The notes under the pieces were generated by a model. That model was given only the letters and a program-made list of their open reading frames with translations. It was not told the DNA's origin and ran no database searches. The position numbers and the translations under genes are program-made. Of a stretch of DNA of 64,000 nucleotides, positions 1 to 9,225 are shown piece after piece. Each line of letters begins with the position of its first letter. Positions within the stretch are counted from its first letter, which is position 1. The DNA is from Pseudoalteromonas piscicida (GTDB lineage: Bacteria; Pseudomonadota; Gammaproteobacteria; Enterobacterales; Alteromonadaceae): assembly GCF_002744175.1 (NCBI RefSeq), contig NZ_NKHF01000018.1, forward strand, positions 1 to 64,000, in the 5' to 3' direction.

Positions 1-479
1 CGATGTTGGTTAACCACATATGTAAAAGCAAAGCTAATGTAATCTCGCTTTTTAAGCCTAAGTAATGCTTCCTCAATTGTCATCGATTCTTCTAAAATTA
101 AGACATCCGTTTCAACCCAAGCTCCGATGGTATAATCAGGGTAGGTAATGAGCATCTTGCACAGCGTTTGCTTTCGTACCGAAAGTAGATTGAGTAAACG
201 GGCTTGCTGGTTTTCTTGTAAATGCCTCAATATGGCCGCGATGTCTGCTAATTTCATTTTGCTTAACCAGCGCGAAATATCAACATCGGTTTGCGTCACT
301 AATAGCTCCGCTGCACTTTTTGGCTGCATCATTTTAAGGACATTTAAGGCAGCTTCATTAGTTAGACTTTTAAGTAATTCAGCAGCGATATCTGGTGCTT
401 GTAAAGATAGTAAGCGGGCGGCTCCTGCGGGCTCCTGTTGCAAAAAGTGTTGAGCGACCTTAAGATTCAACATTGACAT
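1..479 (-). CDS. MgtE-N / CBS domain protein, 3' end outside window
   Basis: Only the first 159 codons are present; the gene runs off the left edge. The ATG at 479 follows an AGGGG Shine-Dalgarno and lies 11 bp after the stop of the upstream channel gene, so the two are probably one operon. The visible protein is helical with repeated 'AAELL' segments (residues about 18-110), the pattern of the MgtE intracellular N domain. From about residue 125 (YPDYTIGAWVETD) it resembles the opening of a CBS domain. In MgtE these parts sense cytosolic Mg2+. Whether the MgtE membrane domain follows cannot be seen, so this is either a Mg2+ channel/transporter or a soluble MgtE-N/CBS protein acting with the MscS-like neighbour. 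Confidence 0.75.
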   Translation of the reverse strand, partial: MSMLNLKVAQHFLQQEPAGAARLLSLQAPDIAAELLKSLTNEAALNVLKMMQPKSAAELLVTQTDVDISRWLSKMKLADIAAILRHLQENQQARLLNLLSVRKQTLCKMLITYPDYTIGAWVETDVLILEESMTIEEALLRLKKRDYISFAFTYVVNQH

Positions 480-490
480 AAGCGCCCCTA

Positions 491-1348
491 TTATTTGTCT
501 GATGAACTAGTTTGAATTGCAGTGATATGTGCAAAGCACTGCATAAACTGGCTCGCAGGCACCAAGGTTCTGCCCTTTTCCGTTTCAATGACCAACATCG
601 TAGCGGTAACTTCTGCAAGTCTCCCTGAGATCCCTGCTATTTCAATTTGGTCGTTAATACGGCAATGACGAGATACTTGTTTAGCCGCTACCGTATTGGC
701 GATCAGCTCTCGACTTCCTAGTCCAAAAGCCAGTGCTATGCCTGCGCACAATACGCCAGTTAGTACAATAACCATGTTAGTTACAAACTGAATGTTAATC
801 CCTAACTGCTCAATTCCTATCACTGTCGCTGTGAATAAAATCGCTAATTTGGCAATATTTCCCGCCACCTCAACTCGCGCAAATCCGATCGATTGTGCGC
901 CTGCCTTGGCCATCGCACTGGCCAAATTTCCCAGTAAATATCCCCCAACAATAATGAAAACACCCGCTAACAGGTTTGGTAAATATCTTAATAGTGAAGA
1001 AATCCATTCACTAAAGAAGTTGAGCCCCAGACTAGAGGTGGCTGCGGCAATAAAAAACATCATAGTGACCCAAAACACAGTTCGGCCTATTAACCGAGCA
1101 TGTTTTAGATTTAATTGCAGCTTTTGCTCTGTTTGCACGCGCTGACTAATACCTACAAGCGCACGATTGCATAGCTTGAGCAAGGATACGGTTAATTTAC
1201 TTAAGAGCCATGCTACCAACCAGCCCAAAAGTAGCAAAAGTGCCGCACCTAGTAACTGAGGGGTATGAGTTACCAGTTGGTTGATTAATTGTTCATAACT
1301 GGCAGACAATGCATGTTGCCAATTATCAAAGGTACTTTCGGCGGCCAT
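491..1348 (-). CDS. MscS-family mechanosensitive ion channel
   Basis: 285-aa inner-membrane protein. Hydrophobic segments near residues 31-50, 90-110, 125-150 and 165-215 are followed by a short soluble domain (about 215-285). The segment 'LAFGLGSRELIANTVA' has the Gly/Ala-rich pore-helix look of MscS proteins. The tail 'IEIAGISGRLAEVTATMLVIET..GRTLVPASQF' matches the MscS beta domain, which normally reads 'G.V..I...T..l...dg..v.iPN..'. The C-terminal alpha/beta domain of E. coli MscS is absent, so this is a short type with several leading TM helices. It probably opens under membrane tension or conducts small ions. It is followed 11 bp later by the MgtE-N/CBS gene. The family is secure; the ion and signal are unknown. 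Confidence 0.85.
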   Translation of the reverse strand: MAAESTFDNWQHALSASYEQLINQLVTHTPQLLGAALLLLLGWLVAWLLSKLTVSLLKLCNRALVGISQRVQTEQKLQLNLKHARLIGRTVFWVTMMFFIAAATSSLGLNFFSEWISSLLRYLPNLLAGVFIIVGGYLLGNLASAMAKAGAQSIGFARVEVAGNIAKLAILFTATVIGIEQLGINIQFVTNMVIVLTGVLCAGIALAFGLGSRELIANTVAAKQVSRHCRINDQIEIAGISGRLAEVTATMLVIETEKGRTLVPASQFMQCFAHITAIQTSSSDK

Positions 1349-1771
1349 AAAGACTACTCCAGAATGAGGTATAACAGCTTAATTTTTAGACTAGTGTTCA
1401 TTGTTGTCACAGCCTGAGCACATGTCCAGAAATATAGAGGTTTAAATAAATAATCTATTATTAAATTTTACAAACCTGAAATTAGCAGTAATACTTAATC
1501 CTCAGTTTTTGACTGGTTAGAGGTTGAAGTCATTTTTGACGAGAGATCTTTGATACCATCAAACCTAAAATTTAGGGTAGTTGCTAATTGCAAACTCCTA
1601 ACACATAAAGTTTAGGTTAGTCGCTGTTGTTGATGTGCTTGTCAAAGCACGTATAGCGATATGGAAGTATTGGTATTGTAGTTTTAAGTGGTACGTCAGG
1701 GATGATTAACGCCAAACTGGCCGAGCAAATTTTATTTATTTGCTCGCCATACAAACAAGAATGGAGGCCCC
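1349..1771. other. Intergenic region between divergent genes
   Basis: 423 bp without a convincing gene. It separates the minus-strand channel operon from the plus-strand lipoprotein gene, so it should hold both promoters. Two imperfect copies of a 'ttta(g)ggttagt(c/t)gct'-like sequence occur near 1572 and 1608; they may be operator half-sites or chance. A GGAGG Shine-Dalgarno just before 1772 belongs to the lipoprotein gene. Confidence 0.5.
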
Positions 1772-4700
1772 ATGTTTGCTCGATATTACAATAATTGCGC
1801 ACTTTCTCTGAGAAAAATCGCAATTGTGCTCTTTGCTGCCACGTTTATCACAGCCTGTGGTAGTGATGATGACGATGATTCTCCCCCAACTTCCCCCCCT
1901 GTTGAAAATAAAGCTCCGACAGCCAACGCCGGAACTGATGCTACAGTTAATGAAAATACAACTGCTACATTGACTGGTACAGCTAATGACACGGATGGTG
2001 AAATCGCCAGTGTGATCTGGAAGCAAGTAAGTGGCCCTGATGTAACGCTTACAAATGCAAACAATGCTACTGCTGAGTTTGTAGCACCTGAGGTAACAGC
2101 TGATACAAAACTCACCTTTAGTTTTGAGGCTAAAGATGATGACGATGATTCAGCCCAAGATACTGTGGTTATTACTGTCGCCAATGTTAATAAGGCACCA
2201 ACAGCTAATGCAGGGCAAGACCAAACCGTCTTTTCGGGTGAAGAGGTAACCCTATCCGCTACGGCTACTGACCCAGATGACAATATTCAGTCAATTAACT
2301 GGGAGCAGGTATCAGGCCCGGAATTAACGTTAGCTAACGCAGACCAAGCTCAGGCAACCTTTTCAGCCCCTACTGTTCTTGCAAGCGATAATCTACAGTT
2401 GGAATTTAAGGCAACAGTGTCTGATTCAGAAGCGCTCTCAGCTAGCGACAATATTGTTATAACAGTGGTACAAAAAAACCCCGATGCCGTCGCATCAGCG
2501 GGTATCGATAGAACTGGAGCCGTTGCTCAAAACTTCGCAAACCCTAATAGCCATGAGCTTATCTTTCTTGACGGTAGTGCCAGCTCTGGAAGCACTTTCA
2601 GTTGGCAAGTACTAACCGCCCCTGAAAATAGTCAATATCAACTAACTAGTGATAGCACACCGTCGACTGGCTTTTATGCTGATACCGCTGGCGAATACCA
2701 GTTACAAGTGTCCGTAGATAATGGACAAGGTGTTACTGCTTCAGATGAAGTAACGATAACTCTAATCGAAGATAACGATGGTGATGGTATCGTTGACGCA
2801 AATGACCCAGACCGAGATGGTGATGGCTTTTTGAACGCCAGTGATATTTTCCCGGATGATAAAGCCAGCCATAACGATCTAAACTCGGACGGTATAGGTA
2901 ATTTCTATCAAACTGATGTTGATAATGATGGAGTAATTGACGTTGAAGACGACTTCCCATTAGACGCAGCTAAAACCCTTGCTAACCTATATTCTGAATC
3001 AACTGAACCTAATGGAAACAATAATAACGATGGTATTTCTGTCAGTGAGAATGCAGGAGCAGTGCCAATAAAAGTCTCGGGTGCAATATACTCGGTTTCC
3101 GGCCCAGATCTTGATTACTATCAAGTAACGTTAGATGAAGGGATCTATTCAGCAGTGCTACACGCTGATAACCCAAATATGCAAGCATCATTAACCATTA
3201 TTTCTGCCGCAGGTGCAGCGCTTCCAACCACTAGAACAAACTTTGTGTCGACTTCTGGCACAACCGGTATCGGATTCTCTGTTCCCAGCGCTGGTAACTA
3301 TTACCTCATTATCACAGATGGTAATGGTAACAGTGGCCAAGATTGGACCTATCGCACCGATATTTTTGCAGATACAGATATGGATGGCTTGTCGAATGCT
3401 CTAGAACAAGCCATCGATAGTAACGAACTTTCAGCTGATAGTGATGGAGACAGTATTCCTGACTATGTAGAGTTCCAGTTTGTGAAAGCAGACTGGGAAA
3501 CTAATAAAGATCAAGATGGTGATGCTCTGCCTCCATGGTGGGATATGGACTCAGACGGAGACTTGATCCCAGACAGAGTTGAGTTTTATACCGAAGACGA
3601 AAAACCAGCACTTAATGCTGCACAAAGAGAGCAACTTAACAATGCGGACTCTGACAACGCCCCTAACTTTGTTGATATCAGTAGTGACAACACCGCATTT
3701 GCTGATGACAGCGAACAGGCAGGGGAAAACCCAATAGATCCAAAAGATACCGATGGAGATGGGGTTCCTGATTACATCGACTTAGATAATGATAACGATG
3801 GCCTTAAAGATAACGACGAGTCACTCACCACCTATAATGTAGCACTTATGGCTCCTGGCGCTGAGAACTTAGCCATTGCCGACTCTCTTCTAGTAACCCA
3901 AGTTATTAATACAAGTAAAAATATTGAGGACTTGTGTGTAGCTGGTGATAGTCTCGCGGTTACCATGTTAAATGGGCCTAATAATGCAAATCAAATACAA
4001 GCGGTATTTAACACATTGGATGGTGCAGAATTACAGACCGCAAACGCTGTTACTGATAATGTTGCTGAGTTTATTTGCCCTGATAACTTAGAAGCAGGTT
4101 TAGTAGAGTTTTACCTAGCTGCAGACGGAAAAAGAAGTGGCGCGACACCATTACAGATCAAAACGCTACAACTACCAATATTAAGTGAAGTGAGCTTTGA
4201 CAAACAAAGCAGACAAGTCACTTTAGTTGGGGAAAACCTTGCAGCAGAGTTAAATATTGAATTTAAAGGAGCAAGCTCTGTTGTCGACAATGCTTTTGGC
4301 GACCAAAATACACTTACGCTAGATTTACCAAATAATGCGACCTCTGGTTATGTTTCTGTGACCAGTGCCCAAGGTACCTCAAACATGCTGTGGTTAAGTT
4401 TGAGTAGATCAATCACAGGTCAAATTATCTCTCCAAACCCTAATGTGGATATGACTAAATTAGATGTATCTCTTTTACCCACAGAAGAGGTCATGGCAAA
4501 TGCTGACGGCAGTTTTAACACCGACGCAGCAATTACCAAACCAACCACGATTACGGCATTGAGACTTAATGATGGAGCTACGGAAGATAACCCAGCTTAT
4601 AGCATGTATTTAGCAAGTATAGTTTTTCCATCTCAGCTAACGACTGAGTTAAGCGTAGATTCAACGGCTATCGCTTTAGTTTGGAATGGCTTGGGAGTAG

Positions 4701-6712
4701 AACAACTTGCGCCTAGCAATGCTTATCAGGCTATATACGATAGCTTAGCTTCTCTGGAAGACGTGGAAGCATTGAGCGCAGTTTTAGCAACAGAGCTATC
4801 AACGGATCCTCAAGCTATTAGTGCCCAAAATAACGCGATAATGAACGCTTTAGAGGCAGCAATGATCACGGCATCAGGGACTATTGCCAACATTCTCGAC
4901 AACAATAACTTCACCCCGCAAAACGTCTCTCTTCAGGGGCTATTTGGCGATCCAGCGACGGTCACCCCGTCGGAGGCACAAGACATAAAAGTTTACGAAT
5001 ATGATGACAGCGGCGATGTTGCTGTAGAAAATGATTCGCAATTATACCTTTCGGTGAAAATTACAGCATCTGATGGAACAGTTCTACAAAATCATATCTC
5101 AGGGTTGTCTGGTATGGCTGGACCACAAGGTTATGGTCTACTATTTTGGGCATCGACTACGCAATACAAGGATCCATCGGGTAGAAATGCCATAGTAGAG
5201 GTAATATCTCCTGGTATTAGAGGTGACTTTAATCCTGTTCGCATTCCAGCTAGGGATGTTTGGATTAAACTTTACTTTAGGACTGTTGTTGAAAGGATTG
5301 CATGGCCAATTTTAGAGGAGGTACTGCCGCTTCCCGAAGATGATTTCGTTAAGATTCTTTGGAATAACGCCCCAGGGCTTGTTGATATTATGGTAACAAA
5401 AGCAATTGATGGAGATGTAAAAGGATCTGTTAAATCGCTTATAGACCTACTTTGGCAAGATATTGCAAGCGTACCACCGGGACCTATCACCACCGCTCTC
5501 GCTAAGAAAATGGGTAAAGATGCTGCTGAGAAAATACTAGCAAAAATTGCTGCAAAAATTGGCGCGAAATTTGTGCCAGGCGTGGGGCAAATAGCACTTG
5601 CAGCTGAAGTGGCCGGGTATGTAAACAAGGGAGCTAACGTAGCAAAAGCGATTGTTGATATAGGTGGCACCGATAGCGCAATACACTTCAATGTAAAATT
5701 TCCTTTATCAATTGAAGCAGCTCAACCTAGTAAAGTTTTAGCAGACGGCACTGACAAAACCTTTGAAGTAACTGGTACTGGATTCACGAAGATACAAAGA
5801 AACTGGTGGCCCTTTGAGCACTATCTAGAGCCAAGAGTGACTGTAATAGACCAAGATAACCTCCGTGCCACAGTCAAGGTTGAGAGCATTAGTACTGATG
5901 GCCAATCAATGCGTATTACTGTGCCCGGTTGGTTCTTAGATGAGAATACAAATGGTCCTTTAGATATTGAGATCCACCACCCTGTTGATACTCCTGATGC
6001 CAAGGTGGTAAAAGAAGATGCAATTGCAATTACAGGACAACTTGAGCTTTCTTCTATCTCACCTGATTCTGGTGGAACAGGCATTACCGCTACCATCTAC
6101 GGTACAGGGTTTGATACGGTCTTAGCCAATAACGAAGTCACTATCGGCGGTGAAAAAGCATTGATCTTCGCAGCCAGTGAATCAAGTGTATCTGTTATCA
6201 TTCCAACTTCTCTTGACTCTGGAGTCTATGACGTAATTGCACGCGTAAAACAGGATGGCGTCTGGAGCGCCCCTTCAAATAGCTTGCAATATGAAGTTGT
6301 GAAAGGTGATGTCTCAATCACAGTGTGTGATAATGGTGGAGCAAAAGATGATGCTTTCGCCTTGTACGTAGATGGCTTGTATACTGGTACTATGTACGCC
6401 AATAACAGTGATTACTGCGATACTTATAATCCGGAGTTAAAAGTAGGTGTTCATTCAGCATTATTGCTTGGTATTGAAGCGCCTGACTCGATTGGTACTT
6501 ACTCAATTTCCTTCACTGGTGTAACTAACTTATCGGGATCGCCGCGTAGTGGAACTGATTTGACTCCTGGCGTTAAAAAGACTTATAGCTTCGAGGTTGT
6601 TGCATCACAACAGGCTCAAGGCCTACTGAATAAAGTCATCAAGGCAACCAGCCAAGACGACTTACGAAACAGTAGGGAAAAAGAGTCTAGTGATAACGTC
6701 GACAAAAAATAA
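1772..6712 (+). CDS. Large multidomain surface lipoprotein (PKD-like, thrombospondin-3 and IPT/TIG-like repeats)
   Basis: 1646-aa predicted outer-membrane lipoprotein. A hydrophobic segment ends in a lipobox, I-T-A-C, with the acylated Cys at residue 29. The next residue is Gly and an Asp-rich stretch follows, which fits export to the outer membrane. Two Ig/PKD-like domains follow ('APTANAG(T/Q)D', about 48-135 and 138-230). Asp-rich thrombospondin type-3 calcium repeats lie near 340-395, 540-600 and 655-690 ('DTDGDGVPDYIDLDNDNDG'). A PPC-like beta domain lies near 440-520, and two IPT/TIG-like domains near 1320-1510. An Ala/Gly-rich helical segment near 1250-1300 stands out. There is a good GGAGG ribosome site and a terminator follows. 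Probable role: calcium-stabilised adhesion or surface binding. The ligand is unknown. Confidence 0.8.
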   Translation: MFARYYNNCALSLRKIAIVLFAATFITACGSDDDDDSPPTSPPVENKAPTANAGTDATVNENTTATLTGTANDTDGEIASVIWKQVSGPDVTLTNANNATAEFVAPEVTADTKLTFSFEAKDDDDDSAQDTVVITVANVNKAPTANAGQDQTVFSGEEVTLSATATDPDDNIQSINWEQVSGPELTLANADQAQATFSAPTVLASDNLQLEFKATVSDSEALSASDNIVITVVQKNPDAVASAGIDRTGAVAQNFANPNSHELIFLDGSASSGSTFSWQVLTAPENSQYQLTSDSTPSTGFYADTAGEYQLQVSVDNGQGVTASDEVTITLIEDNDGDGIVDANDPDRDGDGFLNASDIFPDDKASHNDLNSDGIGNFYQTDVDNDGVIDVEDDFPLDAAKTLANLYSESTEPNGNNNNDGISVSENAGAVPIKVSGAIYSVSGPDLDYYQVTLDEGIYSAVLHADNPNMQASLTIISAAGAALPTTRTNFVSTSGTTGIGFSVPSAGNYYLIITDGNGNSGQDWTYRTDIFADTDMDGLSNALEQAIDSNELSADSDGDSIPDYVEFQFVKADWETNKDQDGDALPPWWDMDSDGDLIPDRVEFYTEDEKPALNAAQREQLNNADSDNAPNFVDISSDNTAFADDSEQAGENPIDPKDTDGDGVPDYIDLDNDNDGLKDNDESLTTYNVALMAPGAENLAIADSLLVTQVINTSKNIEDLCVAGDSLAVTMLNGPNNANQIQAVFNTLDGAELQTANAVTDNVAEFICPDNLEAGLVEFYLAADGKRSGATPLQIKTLQLPILSEVSFDKQSRQVTLVGENLAAELNIEFKGASSVVDNAFGDQNTLTLDLPNNATSGYVSVTSAQGTSNMLWLSLSRSITGQIISPNPNVDMTKLDVSLLPTEEVMANADGSFNTDAAITKPTTITALRLNDGATEDNPAYSMYLASIVFPSQLTTELSVDSTAIALVWNGLGVEQLAPSNAYQAIYDSLASLEDVEALSAVLATELSTDPQAISAQNNAIMNALEAAMITASGTIANILDNNNFTPQNVSLQGLFGDPATVTPSEAQDIKVYEYDDSGDVAVENDSQLYLSVKITASDGTVLQNHISGLSGMAGPQGYGLLFWASTTQYKDPSGRNAIVEVISPGIRGDFNPVRIPARDVWIKLYFRTVVERIAWPILEEVLPLPEDDFVKILWNNAPGLVDIMVTKAIDGDVKGSVKSLIDLLWQDIASVPPGPITTALAKKMGKDAAEKILAKIAAKIGAKFVPGVGQIALAAEVAGYVNKGANVAKAIVDIGGTDSAIHFNVKFPLSIEAAQPSKVLADGTDKTFEVTGTGFTKIQRNWWPFEHYLEPRVTVIDQDNLRATVKVESISTDGQSMRITVPGWFLDENTNGPLDIEIHHPVDTPDAKVVKEDAIAITGQLELSSISPDSGGTGITATIYGTGFDTVLANNEVTIGGEKALIFAASESSVSVIIPTSLDSGVYDVIARVKQDGVWSAPSNSLQYEVVKGDVSITVCDNGGAKDDAFALYVDGLYTGTMYANNSDYCDTYNPELKVGVHSALLLGIEAPDSIGTYSISFTGVTNLSGSPRSGTDLTPGVKKTYSFEVVASQQAQGLLNKVIKATSQDDLRNSREKESSDNVDKK

Positions 6713-6730
6713 GGATTGTCTGCTTTGTAA

Positions 6731-6757
6731 AAATGGCACTACTTTGTAGTGCCATTT
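6731..6757 (+). terminator. Hairpin after the lipoprotein gene
   Basis: Perfect 12-bp stem AAATGGCACTAC / GTAGTGCCATTT with a 3-nt loop, 19 bp after the stop codon. The A-rich 5' side and short T-rich 3' side fit an intrinsic terminator. Confidence 0.8.
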
Positions 6758-6787
6758 ACATTTCATAACCAGTTAGGACTTGTATAG

Positions 6788-7009
6788 ATGAATAAAGAGC
6801 TTGTTATTGTATATATAGTGGCTGGCCTTGCGATATTATCAGGGTTGGTTATTTTAGTTTTTGGTGAAGTAGGCAGAGGAATTGGCGAAACACTCTTCAA
6901 GTTTGACGGTTGGGAACGCCTGTACGGTTTATATCCAATAGCCATTGGGCTAATAGCTATTTGGGGCTTTAGAATTAAACACTCAGCAAATGATGACAAG
7001 GATCAGTAA
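6788..7009 (+). CDS. Small membrane protein, unknown function
   Basis: 73 aa with two predicted membrane helices (about residues 5-27 and 47-62) and a charged C-terminus (HSANDDKDQ). It starts 30 bp after the terminator of the large lipoprotein gene, so it is probably transcribed separately or by read-through. No motif points to a function. Length and clean hydrophobic pattern favour a real gene, but coding evidence is moderate. Confidence 0.55.
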   Translation: MNKELVIVYIVAGLAILSGLVILVFGEVGRGIGETLFKFDGWERLYGLYPIAIGLIAIWGFRIKHSANDDKDQ

Positions 7010-7110
7010 ATTAGTTGTCAGGCCGCTTAGGGATTTAACCATAAAACTAGTCAACACCTCCCAAACTTTACTGATCCTAAATATCGTTAAGTTATTATTA
7101 AAATCGTGGC

Positions 7111-7575
7111 CTATTTAAAACTAATAACTTTTCTCTCGCCCATTTCATCAGCTTCTACGTTTTTACCAACGGCTAACTTTAATAAGCCACTGAGATCAGG
7201 GTTCACATGCCATATTTCTGCGTCGTCGAGTTCAAAACGCAGCATAATGAGATCCGGGTCCTCTTTACCCTTTTCAAACCAACTTTGCGTTTGCTTTGAC
7301 CAATGCTTGTCTTTGATATGTTGCCGCGTTTCTTCAACTAGGTTCCCGCGAATACAGGCAAATACATTATGACCCTTACTTGAAAACTGAGCCGTTGCCT
7401 TACCGCACTTTGCGATCCGGTTCGTTTTATGAGTAAAAAACCAAAATTCACCATGGGCTTCTTTATCTAGCTGTGCTCTCATTGGTTCGTGGTGGTTGTC
7501 GTCTTCAGTTAACCCAATCATCAAGTTAGGACTATGATCAAGTGCTTCCCAGAATGTATTGCTAATATCTGACAT
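7111..7575 (-). CDS. Pyridoxamine 5'-phosphate oxidase-like (general stress protein 26 family) flavin-binding protein
   Basis: 154 aa, the usual length for the small PNPOx-like split-barrel family. Typical features are 'NLMIGLTE' near the start, 'MRAQLDKEAHGEFWFFTHKTNRIAK' (substrate/flavin-facing strands) and 'YxxPDLIMLRFELDDAEIW'-like strand order near the C-terminus (here 'KEDPDLIMLRFELDDAEIWHV'). Members bind FMN, FAD or F420 and several are stress-induced; the substrate is rarely known. It is followed on the same strand, 28 bp upstream, by a DJ-1/PfpI gene, another stress family, so the two may be co-expressed. A Shine-Dalgarno (AAGGAG) precedes the start. Confidence 0.85.
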   Translation of the reverse strand: MSDISNTFWEALDHSPNLMIGLTEDDNHHEPMRAQLDKEAHGEFWFFTHKTNRIAKCGKATAQFSSKGHNVFACIRGNLVEETRQHIKDKHWSKQTQSWFEKGKEDPDLIMLRFELDDAEIWHVNPDLSGLLKLAVGKNVEADEMGERKVISFK

Positions 7576-7603
7576 ACTATTCTCCTTATCTTATTAATCG
7601 TTG

Positions 7604-8155
7604 TTAGCTTGAAGTGTGCGCGTTTAACGCATCAATTAACGCTTCATTAAAAACATTTAGATCTGCAGGGCTACGGCTGGTGATCAGGTTATCGTCTACT
7701 GCGACTTTTAGGTCAACCCAATCAGCACCAGCGTTACTCAAGTCTGTTTTAATGCTAGAAAAGGACGTTAGCATCCGCCCGGCGACTAGCTGTGCTTCAA
7801 TTAGTAACCATGGAGCATGACAAATTGCAGCAATTGGCCGCTTGTTATGAGGTTGAGAAAATGTCTGAATAAATCGAATAGCTGCTGCATTCTGTCTTAG
7901 TTCATCTGGGTTTGCGAGGCCACCAGGTAAGACTAAAGCTGAGTACTTGTGTGAGTTCACTTGGTCTAATGTGACGTCTACTGCTACGTCTTCTCCCCAG
8001 TTTTCTTCATGCCAAGCCTTAATTTTTCCTTGTTTTGGAGAAACAATGTCGACCTTAAAGTCAGCGTGTTCTAACGCTAACTTGGGTTCAATAAGTTCAC
8101 TTTGTTCAAATCCATCAGTTGCCAATATCGCAACATAAATAGCTTGTTCTTTCAT
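7604..8155 (-). CDS. DJ-1/PfpI family protein (class I glutamine amidotransferase-like)
   Basis: 183 aa. The nucleophile elbow is 'AAICHAPWLL' with Cys112 and His113, and Glu17 in 'GFEQSE' supports the Cys, as in bacterial PfpI/YhbO/YajL proteins. 'LVLPGGLANPDELR' is the conserved glycine-rich loop. Family members act as glyoxalase/deglycase-like or chaperone-like stress proteins, and some were called proteases; activity cannot be decided from sequence. It lies upstream of the PNPOx-like gene on the same strand. A strong GGAGTGAACC-type ribosome site precedes the start. Confidence 0.88.
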   Translation of the reverse strand: MKEQAIYVAILATDGFEQSELIEPKLALEHADFKVDIVSPKQGKIKAWHEENWGEDVAVDVTLDQVNSHKYSALVLPGGLANPDELRQNAAAIRFIQTFSQPHNKRPIAAICHAPWLLIEAQLVAGRMLTSFSSIKTDLSNAGADWVDLKVAVDDNLITSRSPADLNVFNEALIDALNAHTSS

Positions 8156-8392
8156 CGCGGTTCACTCCTTTCAATATTACTTATGAAGTACATTGCAGGA
8201 CGAATGCCAAATACTAACTATCTGATTTAATGTATATAAACAAAGATAGTAAGGGTTTCGTATGTAACCTTTACATAGTCACTTGGTAAATCTATACCAA
8301 GCACAATCAGGTTTGCACTCAAAAAGAATAAGTCCGGCTTAAGTCAAATACGCCAGGCTAGGAAGGAGACCAAGGTAAGCGAGTGTTAAACT

Positions 8393-8424
8393 CAAAAGAG
8401 CACAACCTATGCTGTGCCCTTGAT
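8393..8424 (-). terminator. Possible terminator of the 8434-9219 gene
   Basis: On the minus strand, AAGGGCACA pairs with TGTGCTCTT (9-bp stem, one G-U) around an 8-nt loop and is followed by TTGAGTTT. It lies just past the stop codon at 8434. Confidence 0.45.
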
Positions 8425-8433
8425 CATGTCATT

Positions 8434-9219
8434 TTATTTGACGACGAGTTCCTCGTGAACCACATAAATACTATTTGGGTTAGTTAATGAGAGTACTTTG
8501 ACAGCAAGTGTTTTGCCCGCGGCATTTTCGCACTCAATGATTTGATATAAAACCGGTTGCCCTGCTTGCGAGTTGTCTACCGTAATATCTGTCATAAATA
8601 CATCAGAGTGAAATGGTCCCTTACCGCTTTCGCCGTGGAACAAACCTAGCTCAACACCTCTATTAGACAACGTTGTACAACGCCCGCTATTGCTTTGGCT
8701 GTTCACACTCAAGTGGCTTTGCACCTGATATGCACTGTGGTAACCGTAAGTATTTGGACGGTGCACAAACTCACCGGCTGGCTCCGCTGCTAGCTCCCAT
8801 TGCACAATTGGGGCCCCAGGCACGTTAACATAAACATCATATTGCTCACCCGAAGCACTAGTACAAGCAATTTCAACGCGTTTATTTTCGGTTAAATACT
8901 GCTCAGGGATTTCCGCTGTCGCTTGTTGAATAAAGCCTTGGCCAGAAAGAGGATGTACATCTGCATGTGCTATCTGTACACCAGAGGTGTGATGATAAAC
9001 ATTGCCGTAGCTACAAGAATCACCTTCACTGCGCGGATGCAAATCAATTTTAAGGTTGTGAGCAAATTCACTTGCGAGAATCGCCGTTGCCACAGGCCCA
9101 TTTTTGTATTCCGTTACCCGCTCAAATCCATCAATGTCATGTGCTTGATTAGGCAGAGCCATGCTACTTGCAGAAGCAAGAGTCGCAGCCAGGGATAGAG
9201 CAAAACGTAACTTATTCAT
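8434..9219 (-). CDS. Secreted protein of unknown function
   Basis: About 261 aa from the ATG at 9219. That start is chosen over the TTG two codons earlier because AAGGAAAATTGACA gives it normal spacing. A Sec signal peptide is clear: basic start, a hydrophobic core rich in Leu and Ala, and a likely cleavage after 'SSMALP' or nearby. The mature part is beta-rich with four to six Cys, suggesting disulfides in the periplasm or outside. No known domain is recognised. It stands alone between long intergenic regions, in a stretch rich in secreted hydrolases. Confidence 0.65.
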   Translation of the reverse strand: MNKLRFALSLAATLASASSMALPNQAHDIDGFERVTEYKNGPVATAILASEFAHNLKIDLHPRSEGDSCSYGNVYHHTSGVQIAHADVHPLSGQGFIQQATAEIPEQYLTENKRVEIACTSASGEQYDVYVNVPGAPIVQWELAAEPAGEFVHRPNTYGYHSAYQVQSHLSVNSQSNSGRCTTLSNRGVELGLFHGESGKGPFHSDVFMTDITVDNSQAGQPVLYQIIECENAAGKTLAVKVLSLTNPNSIYVVHEELVVK

Positions 9220-9225
9220 TGTCAA

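Noticed and set aside
1786..2283. Minus-strand reading frame inside the lipoprotein gene
   Set aside because: It is the complement of a long, well-supported gene and has no domain of its own.
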